From Kudoa neothunni (taxonomy: Eukaryota; Cnidaria), in assembly GCA_964304625.1 (NCBI GenBank), contig OZ199838.1, positions 15,066,001 through 15,130,000 of the forward strand: 64,000 nucleotides of DNA, read 5' to 3'. The position numbers and the translations under genes were made by a program. This document shows, one piece after another, positions 44,716 through 56,297 of the stretch (positions are counted from its first letter, which is position 1; each line of letters starts with the position of its first letter). The notes beneath the pieces are model-generated. The model was not told the origin of the DNA and ran no database searches. It saw only the letters and a list, made by a program, of their open reading frames with translations.

Positions 44716-46582
44716 CAGTTGTGACTCAATACTGCGTAATTTAGTTTCATAAGCATTATTTGCTTTAATTCACTAAATAAAACATAAAAATCATATTCAG
44801 TATTCTTTAATGGATGATTATATGAAAAAACAAAAATTTTGAACAAGCGGATATAAAGCAAATTAGGAAAAATCTTGTGTCTCGTGATTGCGTAACTCAT
44901 TTTTTGATTTTGATCCCATTAATCTAATGGATACACTATAAAAAGCATTGCAAGTTCTCAAATAACTAATGAAGATATAATAAAAATAATTGATTACTAT
45001 AATTTTTTGAAGTCTATATCAGATGCTAATGATATTACTGTAAAACGTTTCAATTTACCAATTTATAATAACTTCAATATTTTCGATAATTTAAAATTGG
45101 TCTCCTAAATCTTGATAAAAGTTTGTCTAAACAAGACATAATCGTAAATTCGCACATTTCAAAATTTTGAAAAATATTTAAACCCCGAAAATATAAAGAT
45201 ATTAAAATAATTTTTACAATTGGATAGTTTCAATGCGAGAAAAAAAACTGTTATCTAGTTTTTAATGCTCGAATAATGTTGTATCCTTGCCAAAGATACT
45301 TGAATAACAGCTTTTAGCGGAAGTGAGGATTAGTTTAATAATTGCAGAAGGCGTTACGGTCTGAAAAACTCAAATCGCACGGAGAAGAAGAGCGCTGATT
45401 TTAAATATATTTATCTATGGATGAGAAATTTTTAAGAGATATTTTTAAGGTACAATCCCCAATATATATTAAATTTGGATGAGGCGGCCCATTTTTACGA
45501 ACTGATGATACAGCGTACGTCCACTATTAAAAATTAGCATAATGTAAGGGCGTAAAACAATTCAGAACCGTGCTACGATATTTATCACTTCTACAATGAC
45601 CGAAGAAAAATTTTAATTACACATAATATTAAAATTTTATGAAAAATCGCCATGTTAGGGGAATTAAAGAGCTTTCAGTTTAGTGTCATTCGCAAATGAG
45701 TGTGTGATTATCTTCATCTATGTTTTATCAGGTCTTCAAAGATATGAACCAGAGATTCTTTAAAGAAAATAGAACGGTTTTGTTTTATTATAACAGTGCT
45801 CATATTGTCCTTGATCGATCGGTTATTTCAAAAACATCCAGCTCCTACTTCAATCAAAAATACTGCTTGTTTGGTGAAACCAATTTATCTGGGAATAATT
45901 CACCGCTTAAAAGTCAATCAGAGAAAAATATTATGCATAAATGGGCTTTTCTGGGAGATGAATCCAAAAATATTTAAATTTAAACGTATTCGATTACTTA
46001 AATACGTTTAAATTGGTTCGGGAATGATTACTGTTAAAAAATTAGTAATTGAGTTAATATGCCGCCTATTTCCAGACAAAAATAAATTAATTTTTTATTA
46101 ATTTTTAGTGAAAAATTACTAAGATAAAACTTTAAAGTAATATGATAGTGAAATAGCATTATAAAGTAATTAACAGAAAAATTTTAATGTTCATATGTGT
46201 AGATATAATATGCAATGATGTTATTTTGTCGGAAAAAAATAAAATTATAGATTTAAATTAAAATTAAAATTAAAATAATCAAGGTGGATTTTCTTTTTTG
46301 AGTAAAGATCCTGATCTCATACACAACGATGAAACCCTTACAACGCTTCAAATATAAAATCTTATAAATCCGCGAAAAAACGTGTCATTGAGAATCCTAA
46401 TGAATTATTTTCTTTACATCAATTTAAGGATGCCTTATGCGAAATTATCAATAAATTTATAAAGTGGATGAGTTATCTTGTAAGAAATGTTAAATTAAAC
46501 GTTATTGTGCGTGCGCAGATGATTCGATATTGCGTAACTTTTCCCCGGTCTCAAAATATCACGCAATATCGAGACACGACTG
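44716..46582 (+). mobile_element. pogo/Tigger element with both ends and TA duplications
   Basis: The left end after TA reads CAGTTGTGACTCAATACTGC; the right end, inward on the minus strand after TA, reads CAGTCGTGTCTCGATATTGC. They match at about 16 of 20 positions. A second left-type block (GTGTCTCGTGATTGCGTAAC) lies at about 44877, suggesting a nested or duplicated end. The element is 1867 bp and contains a broken transposase. Confidence 0.75.
45290..46010 (+). pseudogene. pogo/Tigger transposase remnant
   Basis: Blocks in order but in changing frames: CRRRYGLKNSNRTEKKSAD (end of the CENP-B DNA-binding domain), YILNLDEAAHFYEL (first catalytic Asp, family YN-DETGLFY), then NQRFFKENRTVLF and NSAHIV (second Asp region, family LLFVDNC-AH; the Asp is not visible). 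Stops lie between them. It is inactive and belongs to the 44716-46582 element. Confidence 0.7.
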
Positions 46583-46719
46583 TATTTCAGTTTAAATAGT
46601 TAATAATTTTTTTATTTTAATATAATGCATTTTTTCCTCGAATGAACGAATTTTAAAATATTGGTTTGTCCTTTTTTTTGCTTGTTAAAATAACATTTTA
46701 TATTTGATCAACATTTCAC

Positions 46720-47120
46720 CGTTTCTTGTCATGTGGTTGTTATAACTGTGCCACATTCAACTCTATGGGAAACAATGTACTCAAATGAACTGCTAACTGA
46801 TTTCCTTATGATATCGGCCTCGGTATTTTCGAAAATGTTGATGATGTCTTCTTCCTTGATCATTTCCATTATTTTATCCGTTAATAGACTTGAATTATAA
46901 TTCTGATTGTAAATTATGCATTCGTCACATTCTTACCTATTTTTTCCGGAATTTGCAGAACGAAAATCTCCCTTTTTAATCAAGTTTTAATTGTATCTTT
47001 GCTTGGATTATTATATGCTTCTTTAATCATCAATGTTGTTTCAAGCATGTCTGGAACTCTAGATGTCCCAACAGGTTAAATAGATGTAAACTATTTAATC
47101 AATTTTGTTTATAATGTCAT
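46720..47120 (-). pseudogene. second pogo/Tigger fragment, C-terminal part
   Basis: On the minus strand MLETTLMIKEAYNNPSKDTI followed by KT matches the DAI-MI-AW---(S/T)--TI-NCW region, and the downstream frame MEMIKEEDIINIFENTEAD looks like the acidic C-terminal tail of such proteins. Frame changes and stops. It points the other way from the neighbouring Tigger element, so it is a separate copy. Confidence 0.5.
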
Positions 47121-47450
47121 TCAAAAGTATGAATGTTGTCCTGGTCTAATGGATGAAGTATATTAGTTGTATTTTTAGGGAAATATATTAATTGAATATT
47201 TGAAAGGTTTAAGGAAATATGGCAGGTATTATTGTTGAGAAATATTGCAATAGTTTTTTATTGCTAATGAAATATAAATTCAGTTCAACCATATAAGATA
47301 TAAGATTCGAAAATTTTATTGGACATCCAAGCCTTTTATTATCATTATAGGGTGATGGTGATTTAACGTTTTTGAATCGTCTTTTCTTGAGTCGTTGAAT
47401 TATCCAGTAATTAAACTCACTAGGTTTTCACCGGTAAACGATGAGCTTAA

Positions 47451-48077
47451 CCTTCCGAGCGCTTTGGAAACATATAAGACCCGGAGCATATTGTGATATA
47501 TTTTTAATGTATTACTTGTAGTACACAATAAATGTTATTACTTCTATTCTCCCAAGAACAAATGCTTAGTGTAATGCAATAAAAAAGTTATATTTATTTA
47601 TATTAATAAAAGATATACGTACTTTTTATACGTAATGCTTCTGGGACCATGTGTGACCCCAAGTTTTTCCCCATTAAATAATGCGGAAAAATTGTAATCA
47701 CCATAATCCAAAGTTATATAGAATTCTACCGACACAATAAAGAGAAAATGAGGAAAAACCTTTCCCGAATTCATGTGAATGACAACGGAGCGGATTAGTT
47801 CGAAAGACGGGCAATTTGGGCGAGGAATATTCAACAGATTTTAAGAGTGACTATGGTGAAATTTTCAATTCTTCTCAATATAGTGATTCTGAGTTAGGTT
47901 CATCAGATTCTACTTCTAATAAATTGTAGCTATTGAAACTTTACATTACCACAAATATAATGCAGTATGGACTGCAGAGAAATCCAAATCGTATAGGGCC
48001 ATGTTTCCGAACATAAGAAACACGACCCACCAATGATATGTGGAAGAAATTTTGTCGGAATGGAAATTTTTTAATAC
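47451..48077 (+). mobile_element. piggyBac element fragment (5' part), plus strand
   Basis: Begins CCTTCCGAGCGC right after TTAA (47447-47450), the same terminal repeat as the neighbouring complete copy. It contains on the plus strand the start of a transposase (EYSTDFKSDYGEIFNSSQY, then QYSDSELGSSDS) homologous to the one at 50331-50014 but with stops. It ends at the TTAA where the next copy begins, so the latter may have inserted into it. Confidence 0.65.
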
Positions 48078-48081
48078 TTAA

Positions 48082-50687
48082 CCTTCCGAGCGCTCCAAAA
48101 ATTACTGTACACTTTGTGCTTTTGGGGTCATATATGACCCCACAATTTTCTTGTATATTTTTAATTAGAAAATATTTATAAACTTGTTAATAAAATTTAA
48201 AAGAAATCTATCGACGAATTCATACCGAATTTCGAAAAAACGTATAAAGCGAGGAAATACGATTAGGTCCGATCTGGAATACAAGGTCGGTTTGTTTATT
48301 AATATTTCAATTTTTGATCATTTCCATTTTATTTTGTTATTTTTTAACGCCCATTGGCTAATATATAAATAAACCTATATTTTATATAGGTAGTTGTAAT
48401 GTCATCTTGGTAAAATTAAGTTTTTAGCAATGCAGTAAATAATGCTTCAATTGTTTGGATCCAATGATTGTAAAAGGATCAGCCGTAGAATAAGACATTT
48501 AAAAAACGATCAAGTTAAAATTATATGACTAGCAGTACATGAACAAATTAAAGAAATAACAAATAGCAAAAAACATACGTATATCATATCAGAGAAAAAG
48601 TTTATATTAATAACCATGGAAGTCTATTTTTTAAGTTCCGATGAACATTCATGGCAAACAGTCAATGAATGTTGCTTACAGATATGTTTCATAAACGAAG
48701 CACATGAAATTCCAACTTTGATATCAATATGTCTGGGACATTTGAAACATCTTTTTCGGGTCTTTATGATAGAGATGTGATGGTTTATTGTAACTGGTCG
48801 ATTAGGATTTGAAAATTGTTTGCTTGAAATGCTGTAGATAACAATCATACTATAAAGATTATTAACCTATATACAATATTATGAGGGGTATTTTTAGGGC
48901 ACGATGCCCAACGATAGACAATTGTCAAAAGTGTTTCTTTAAGCGTGTTGGGGAAACATTGCATGAAAGAAATGGTTGAACAAGTATGTCAGCAAGTTTT
49001 TCTAAGAATTGGGATCGCTTGATTCTGTTATTATTAAATACAATTTTATACAAACAATAGGCATTAATAAGACTAATATCGAGAATGTTGAAGAACACCA
49101 CTGTCGGCCAACGTTTCGTATATCTTTTGACGCTAGTTGACGCAATTATTCGATCAACCGTATCGACACCTCCTTTAGTTTTATTGTAGAATTTGATAAT
49201 GTCCGGTTTTTTCTGACGAAGTAACTAATAATGGGACGGCCTTATTTTTCTTGGTTACATAAGAATCTAACATCTTTCCATTGAAGAGAAAGAGAGAACT
49301 ATATACCTCCCTGGATTTATTCGCCTTCATCAATTCAGGAATGTCCCGTTTGTTAGCCCGTATTGTTCCAACTATAGTTAGTCCTTGATTTAGTAATTTC
49401 TCAGCAAGGGGTACTGAGGTAAAATAATTGTCAAACACAATGTTTCTTCCAGTTGATTTCAAGTGAGATACAAGGTCTAACACAACAGTTTCACCCAGAC
49501 ATTTAGCCCTTTGATCGTTAACTTTTCCAAATAGACGGAGATGTTATGGAAAAAATTCGTTATTATATCCACCAATAAAAAAAATTTGATTCCATAAACA
49601 GCCGGTTTTTATGGCATATATAGCTTAAAAAGGCATTTACCCCTAAAAGCAACTAATTGCTCATCAACGGTCAGGTCAGAATGTGGTATCAAACATTTTG
49701 AAAGCACCTCTTTCCAATTCCCAAAAATTTCGCGAATGGGGAAAAGTTTATCACGTTCTCTCCTTGCAAGTCTGGTGTTATAGTCGTCAAAATGAAGTGC
49801 TTTGGTAATTTCAATAAACCTTCTGATAGGCATTATTTGACGAAATATGATATGTCCCTACCCTTATCTAGACTCCACAACGACTTTAACGGTTCCAATT
49901 TTGATTTGAATATCGCCATATGTACAAGAATACCTATATAGGCTCTAAATTCTATTTTTGATAACTCTTTCCAGCATTCTTTAAATGATGTCCACCAAAT
50001 TTATTTGTGTACATTACAACGGTTTCATAAAAATTTCATTGATAAATATGTGGAGGCAATCCATTAATTCAGATATTCTATGTGTTTTGAACGCGGTAAC
50101 GCCTGGAGCTTTATCCATGATATTATCCTTGCATATTCTGGATGATTTGGGCATCTCTGTAGTCCATACTGCATTATTTTTGTCGTAATGCAAAGTCGAA
50201 TTAACGACACTTTTATCTGAATTAGAATCTGATGAATCGGACCCAGGATCACTATATTGGATGGTATCAAAAATTTCGCTACAGTCACTCCCAAAGTTGG
50301 TAGAATATTCTTTGTCAAAACCAATCATCATTCTAAACTAACCCGCTTCGCCTTTACTCTCATGAATTCGGGGATGGTTTTTTCTAGTTTCCTCTTTATT
50401 TTAACGATAGAATTCTCTATAACTTTGGATTATGATACTTACAATTTTTTCGCATTATTTATGAAAAAAAACCTGGGGTCATATAGGACCCCAAAAGCAC
50501 AAAGTGTATAAAGTACGCATATCTTCTTATTAATTTTGATAATTAAAAACTTATTTCTCAAATTATTTTGAGCGTTTGTTTTTTGGAGAATAGACGTAAT
50601 ACCAGACATTTCTGACTATAAAAAAGATATTAATATCATGTTGAAATATGCTCTGGGGTCATATATGACCCCAACGCGCTCGGAAGG
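48082..50687 (-). mobile_element. complete piggyBac-type element with TTAA duplications
   Basis: Flanked by TTAA at 48078-48081 and 50688-50691. The 12-bp inverted ends are CCTTCCGAGCGC on both sides. Just inside each end lies a near-perfect palindrome GGGGTCATATATGACCCC (48124 region, 50655 region), with another at about 50475, plus AAAGCACAAAGTGTA blocks. About 2.6 kb, holding a broken transposase on the minus strand. Confidence 0.85.
48630..50331 (-). pseudogene. piggyBac transposase, broken
   Basis: Reading on the minus strand from about 50331: an acidic N-terminus (SDSSDSNSDKSV), then MPIRRFIEITKALHFDD (49833), LTVDEQLVAFRGKC, KPAVYGIKFF, VLDLVSHLKSTGRNIVFDNY (49483), FTSVPLAEKLLNQGLTIVGT, and the C-terminal Cys-rich finger (RCFKCP ... 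CHEC at 48760-48640). The order and motifs are those of DDE_Tnp_1_7 proteins. A stop follows LFKLYMP near 49607 and frames change at about 49500 and 50010, so it is inactive although both element ends are intact. Confidence 0.85.
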
Positions 50688-50691
50688 TTAA

Positions 50692-52919
50692 TAAGCAGCT
50701 TTAACGGGATGTCGATAATCTTGAGCATTGATGTGACATGGATAATGGTGAAATAATTGGATGGTGTGGGACACAGTGAAATCGATACCTCGATTTTTGA
50801 TAAAAATTATTTTTAAATGACAATGAACATCATAAGACAATACCAAACGTAACCAACAATAATATAAATAATAACATTTAATGTGGTCTCTATCCCAAAA
50901 GAATCGAAATGGTTTTAATCTCAACCTTTCCCCATTTATAATCTCAATCTCACCTGTTGTTGATTTAACCTATTGTAGTATTAATCATTTTCTATCTAGA
51001 TTATTTATTTTCAATTTATAAGCTCCATATACATCAATGTTTTGCTTGATGTGGGTTGGATTATCAATAGATTCATTCCGCGCTATTTTTGACGAAGTGA
51101 AGAATTAAAAGTTAATTTTTAAGGTCAATCGATAAATTAAGTTAGATCTAATCTAAAAATTTTTAATTTTAATGGGAAAAGAAGTATACAATGTAACCTC
51201 AAACTTCGACCATAATCCATTCTAGAAGTGTGTTCGACTTGAGGATCAATTTTTCCCGTGTAGCACAATGAAAATTAGTTTAATCCGTACCTCTCATCAA
51301 ATAAATGACTATATTTATTCGTATTTGTTCAAAAACAAGCGTTCCCCGTGTTTATAAAATATAACAAATAAATATTAAATACAATAATAAAAATTCGGTA
51401 TACGATGTAACACAAGCTCCGAGTTGGTATTCGAACCTGTATCGTTAGCATTAAAAGGATTAAAAGGCGGTGGTACCATACCGCTCTTCTCTTGATCGTC
51501 CATATGATTGGTGGATTACAACCTTTATAATCCACATGTTACATAGGATAAATATTTGTTGGTAGTCATACGATAGATCGGCGGTTCTTAACCTAGGGTC
51601 CGAAAAAGACTCCAAGGGAGTCCATGAGTAATCTAAATAAAACCTGAATTCAATTTTATCATTATACATTCATTATAATTAGGTATTTTTAAACGTTAGC
51701 GTAATTATTAAACATTTGAAATATACCTTTGCGTTATTGTATCATAAATTTTTTATATTTATTACACAATTTCCTTGTGTTATAATTAATTCTGTAAAAA
51801 AACTATAAAAAAGTTATTCAGTAGGTTTTTTGATAGAAACTAAAAATTCCCAAACAAAATTTCTTAATGATGCAGATTATACAATTAGAATGACTATTCC
51901 TTTTATAACAGCTTATTGTTGAGAAACTAGATTTCCACGTTGGTTACCATAAAAACTAAGTCACGAAATTGCTCATATGTGTGTTGCTTTTTCGAATATT
52001 TTGTCAGAATTCTGTGAACTTATTGATAAAAATCAACCACCAAAATCCCATTAAATATTTTTTAATATCTATTACTTATAAAAAAAGTAGGACTTTTGCA
52101 GTAACCCTTAATCGATACCCATAACAGAGGCCATTAAAGTACGGTCCGCAGTGTTCCCCTTAAAACTCAAATTTGCATGTGATAAGTCCTAATTTCAGGT
52201 ACGCCTGTGGAATTAATAGGGCGACCTGGAACCAATGTCAGGTTTGGTTTATGCTAACAAAAAATTATCATTTTATGCAAAATACACAAATAAATCGATA
52301 TATCTATATTAAATAAATGAAAAACTATGTTTATAGGAATGTTTTATTTCTTGTTGTACCCTAACGCCACAGGCCTGATTTATTTGGTACCTCACAAGAA
52401 AAAACCCTTATCTTACATCGATCAATTCTATGTTTCACGCTCAAAAAAATCCATAATTTTGTTATATTTATATAATTTTCGTTTCATTTTTATAATTGTT
52501 TGGTTTCCGCCAAAATTTTTCATCCAGATTCGAAGCTTAGGAAAATCAAAAATACGTCCCGCTAGTCCAAAACTTTGGTGACCCTTGATACAAAATGATA
52601 TTTACGCATGCGCAGCCGTCATTGTTATTAACAATTGGTTAATCTCTAAAACTCTCATTTATAACACATAACCATTTCAATCCTATAATGTATTATATTT
52701 AAAAATATAATAAGCGATAACTTTATATGATGAAATAATAATAATAATTTATTGTTATCAATAAAAATTCCAAATTTATTGTTTATTCTTGTATAAATTT
52801 TACAATTATCGTTAAAAATTTGATAAAAAAATGTAATTATCATAATATATGGATTTTATTAATTTTCAACTAGATACTATGAATAATAAACATGCAGGGC
52901 ATGCGCGAGCGTATAAACA
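50692..52919. other. intergenic upstream of POLR3G, with a hAT-like end
   Basis: At 51571 GGCGGTTCTTAACCTAGGGT followed by a CCATGAG block resembles a hAT end of the CAGTGGTTCTCAACC type; no partner found. GCATGCGC-type motifs occur at about 52606 and 52893, the latter just before the POLR3G start. No gene recognised. Confidence 0.4.
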
Positions 52920-53800
52920 ATGTCAGGGGCCAGACGCTCCTTTGGATTTGGAGGATTTCGTTTTGATAGCTATGGTGGGCCAAAGTCAGAATCTAGAATG
53001 AGAGCCATTAAACCAGACGATCAAGATACATCTGGGGTATTTAATTGTGATTAAGATAGAACTATAATTTTTGGATTTAGCCACCAGTTGCTACTTGCTA
53101 TCCAACATTGAACCTTTTAGGTGAATCATCTATCGGCGAGAATCTTTCGCTTCTTCAATCCTATGCCATTAAATATAATCCCACGATAGTTATTGGTATG
53201 AGATAAACACAAATAGTTATATAAATATGAAATTAATTGATATTCGAATTAGACAAACGTATTTTGCCGTTTGAGCTTAAGAAATATAGCAATTTTAAGG
53301 GTGAATAATTTTTATAAAATTTGTTGTACTGATTCTATTGATCGGTTAGTCTCCAAATTCAAACCTAATATTTATTCGGCTAAGGACCGTCGTCCCCCTA
53401 AATTCTCATCGAAGAAATCTCTTTTAGCTGATGAAGATAATAAATTGGTATGCCGTGTTTAATCTCCTCGGCCATTTTATACATAAAACACTCATTAAAT
53501 CACAGGATCTTAACGAGGTTGATGTGGGCGAAGGGAATGACCCAATAAAACCGAACAATGCTGATGAAGAAAATGCTAATAATAGTACTGAATCATCAGA
53601 AGTTGAAGAAGAGGATTTTTATGAAAATAACGAAGCCGAAGAAGAAGTTGTATAATTTTGTTTGATTGGTCAACCTTTATTTAATCTGTTATTTCCAGGA
53701 GAATGATTATAACTTTAATTACTATGACGATATTGAACTTGGAGATGATATCTCGAACAACGATTACAATGTAGATGATGGGAATACGATGAATTTTTAG
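52920..53800 (+). CDS. POLR3G: RNA polymerase III subunit RPC7 (6 exons)
   Basis: Subunit of the RPC3-RPC6-RPC7 subcomplex that helps Pol III start transcription. Exons: 52920-53036, 53081-53195, 53253-53300, 53350-53447, 53506-53646, 53699-53800; introns 44-58 bp with no frame problem. Total 206 aa (human 218-223). N-terminus MSGARRSFGFGGFRF is the Gly-rich start of the family. Exon 2 has PPVATCYPTLNLLGES (family PPPLFP), exon 3 the short KRILPFELKKYSNFK, and exon 5 and 6 the acidic tail ending EENDYNFNYYDDIELGDD (family ENDYI--YFDDGEDF). The COPE gene follows 28 bp after the stop on the same strand. Confidence 0.85.
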
Positions 53801-53828
53801 TTGATTAGAATTTCGTTTTATTGTGCGC
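53801..53828 (+). promoter_or_regulatory. 28-bp gap between POLR3G and COPE
   Basis: Contains TTGATTAG followed by AATTTCGTTTTATTGTGCGC. The AG could be a 3' splice acceptor for a spliced leader; there is no obvious poly-A signal in the gap. This makes the pair a candidate operon; inference only. Confidence 0.35.
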
Positions 53829-54766
53829 ATGCGTGTGACGGATAGTTTATTAGCGATGAGTGGTGGTGATGAGCTGTTGTATACTGTTAAAAATAATTTT
53901 TACGTAAACAACTATACTGGTTGTGTCGATTTGGAAGATAGTATTAAAACAGTTGTTGATAAGAATATACACATTTCCTGTCTATTTTATCTGTATCGGT
54001 CGTACATAGCGTTGGGGAGATATGAGGAAGTTTTGAGTGTGTATGCCAATGGTAGCAACTATAAAAATGATCCTGTTGTTAACGCTGTATGTCTTATGGC
54101 CAAATACATGGCCAAATGTGAGGCGCATACCCAAAAATCTATTATTGAAGAATTGCAACATTTGAATAGCAATTATCCGGATGAGGAGCGAATAAAAATT
54201 GTTTTGTCTAATGTTTACATGGTTGAGAACAATTTGGAAGCCGCCTACAATATTCTACAAGATTCATCAGACCTTGAAGTTCATCATATTCGCGTTTGCC
54301 TGTTGTTATCTATTAATCGATATGACGTTGCTGAAAAGAGTGTACAATCGATGAGGATGGTGAACGACTACTCACCATTAACACAGATCACGAAATGTTT
54401 CTATTATCTGAATAGTGGAACCAATCTTCAAGACGTTATCAGTTTTACCCAGGATATACTTTCCAAATATACCCCCAGTGTGGCAGTGTTGAATTTGAAA
54501 GTATATTTTTGGGTTGATTTTTGGTTGATAAAAGTGTTTAGGCTTGTGCACACATTCACCTTAACCAACTTGATCAGGCTGAAGTTTGTTTGAAGAAGGC
54601 TCTTAATTTGGAACCACACAACGAAAATCTACTTTCCAATTGGTGCGTTTTGTGTCGAAAATTGAATAAACCTACGAGCGTTATTGATGCAGTCGCCGAA
54701 AAATGCACATATATACAAGAGAACATGGATATGTTGTCCAATTTGTTTGATGCTTCTATCAGCTGA
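53829..54766 (+). CDS. COPE: coatomer subunit epsilon (epsilon-COP), 2 exons
   Basis: Epsilon-COP stabilises alpha-COP in the COPI coat for Golgi-to-ER transport. Exons 53829-54500 and 54542-54766 with a 41-bp intron; 298 aa (human 308), colinear with the family from VKNNFYVNNYTGC to near the C-terminus. Tetratricopeptide-like helix pairs are seen throughout (FYLYRSYIALGRYEEVL; IVLSNVYMVENNLEAAYNIL; LNQLDQAEVCLKKALNLEP). An alternative start is the ATG at 53856 (MSGGDELL). The gene begins 28 bp after the POLR3G stop, too close for a normal separate promoter and poly-A site. TTGATTAG at 53801-53808 could serve as a trans-splice acceptor. Confidence 0.9.
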
Positions 54767-56297
54767 TCAAATTTTTTATTTTTTAAATTACAGTTATTTT
54801 GTTGATTTACTCCAAGTGTGTTTTGTATTTTTCTGTTCCGCCATGGAAATTATATTTTGAATGGGAAGGTTCGTTAACTTACAATTGACTAAGAGAAGTT
54901 GTCGAATGAGTTTTTAAGTGATAGAAAAATTTCCTGTCCCGCTATGTAGATCAATACATTTAAACCTTGATGATTAACCGTCCCCTTTACATTTGGTGTA
55001 TAAAAGACATTAAGTATTTAGTCCGAATTTTCCAAAATAATAAAGAAAATTTTTTGATAACCCATGAAAAAATTTCTTTCAAAGAAATATTTTTTTAATA
55101 TACGAATATCACATCTTATATCTGAACGTGCTTGCGTCATTATTGGTTGGGGATGGGGAAAATTCGAATGATTTGGTTCGTGATTATTATGATAGCGACT
55201 TTTCAAATTCTTTTCTTCTTTGAATGATAATATATGATTACATACTTTTGATCATAACATAAATCTACAATTTAACTCGTTAATGGAGAAGAACGGAACG
55301 TTGTGGTCGATAGACAGGCTGTTGGCATCTTGAACATATGCTGCAAACATTCTAAATAGTCGTCCAGGTGTTTTCCAGTTTTTATCAAAAAATTTAAAGA
55401 GGTATTTGATACTTTATAGTATTATTTAATTCAGATATATTCGAAAAACATATCAATATAAGAAGAGAAAATTTTTGGTGGTACATGAATGCAAATGTAA
55501 GGGTTCATTGACTGTTTATTATTGATTTGAATTCACAACGATAATCAAGAACCAGTTAAAGGATTATGTTGGCTAGAAAAAGAGAGAAAGATATAGCATG
55601 ATTTATTCGCATTATATAGATTTCGTTAAGTATTGTGAGATCTGTATATTTCCATTTAGGCAAATTAAGATGATGAGAAAAAAATCTGACAAATTTTGCT
55701 GTGTTTGTGAACTATAGAAAACTAGGGTTGACCTAATTGCTCCTAGTTCTCGCTCTAATGAATATTTGTAGCGACGAGCAACTCGCTTAGCTTAGAGGTC
55801 GTCTCATATTCAAACAGTACGTGCCTATGAAACCAGATAGGTATAGCACCAATTTTTGTACCTCTGTGAAAATGACGGACGGATTGTTGACAAAAAATGA
55901 TTATTGTTGAAACTATGCGTTCATACAGAATAAAGATTATGTCAAATCTACGACCATTGAAAACTATTCCCTCTAATTCATCTTTGTTTTTATTTAACAA
56001 CATTTTAATTTAATGTTGTTGATATTTGTTACCATGAGAAATAAACCTGTTACATACTTTGTTCTGCATTTAATAACTTCGAACAGCATCGGTAGAAACT
56101 TTAAAAACTGATATTATAATGCATTATGATGCATTAAAAAGGCGTGTTGATACCATTTCGAGATTGTTAGAGTTAATGAGTTTTCGAAGAATTAACTTAA
56201 GTTGGTCCCACACAATACTCTTCGTAATGATTAATGTAAAGTTAATCAAATTGGATGATATTTTCAAACAAAAATTCCACCAAACTCTTATAATAAA
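54767..56297. other. intergenic with two uncertain frames
   Basis: A minus frame from 56003 (MLLNKNKDELEGIVFNGRR) and a plus frame from 56119 (MHYDALKRRVDTISRLLELM) look like possible first exons. The second runs toward the repeat insertion at 56298. Neither matches a family I know. They could be ends of genes disrupted by the repeat. Confidence 0.3.

Noticed and set aside
53823-53828. GTG at 53823 as COPE start
   Set aside because: Not a normal eukaryotic start; the ATG at 53829 is in frame two codons later.
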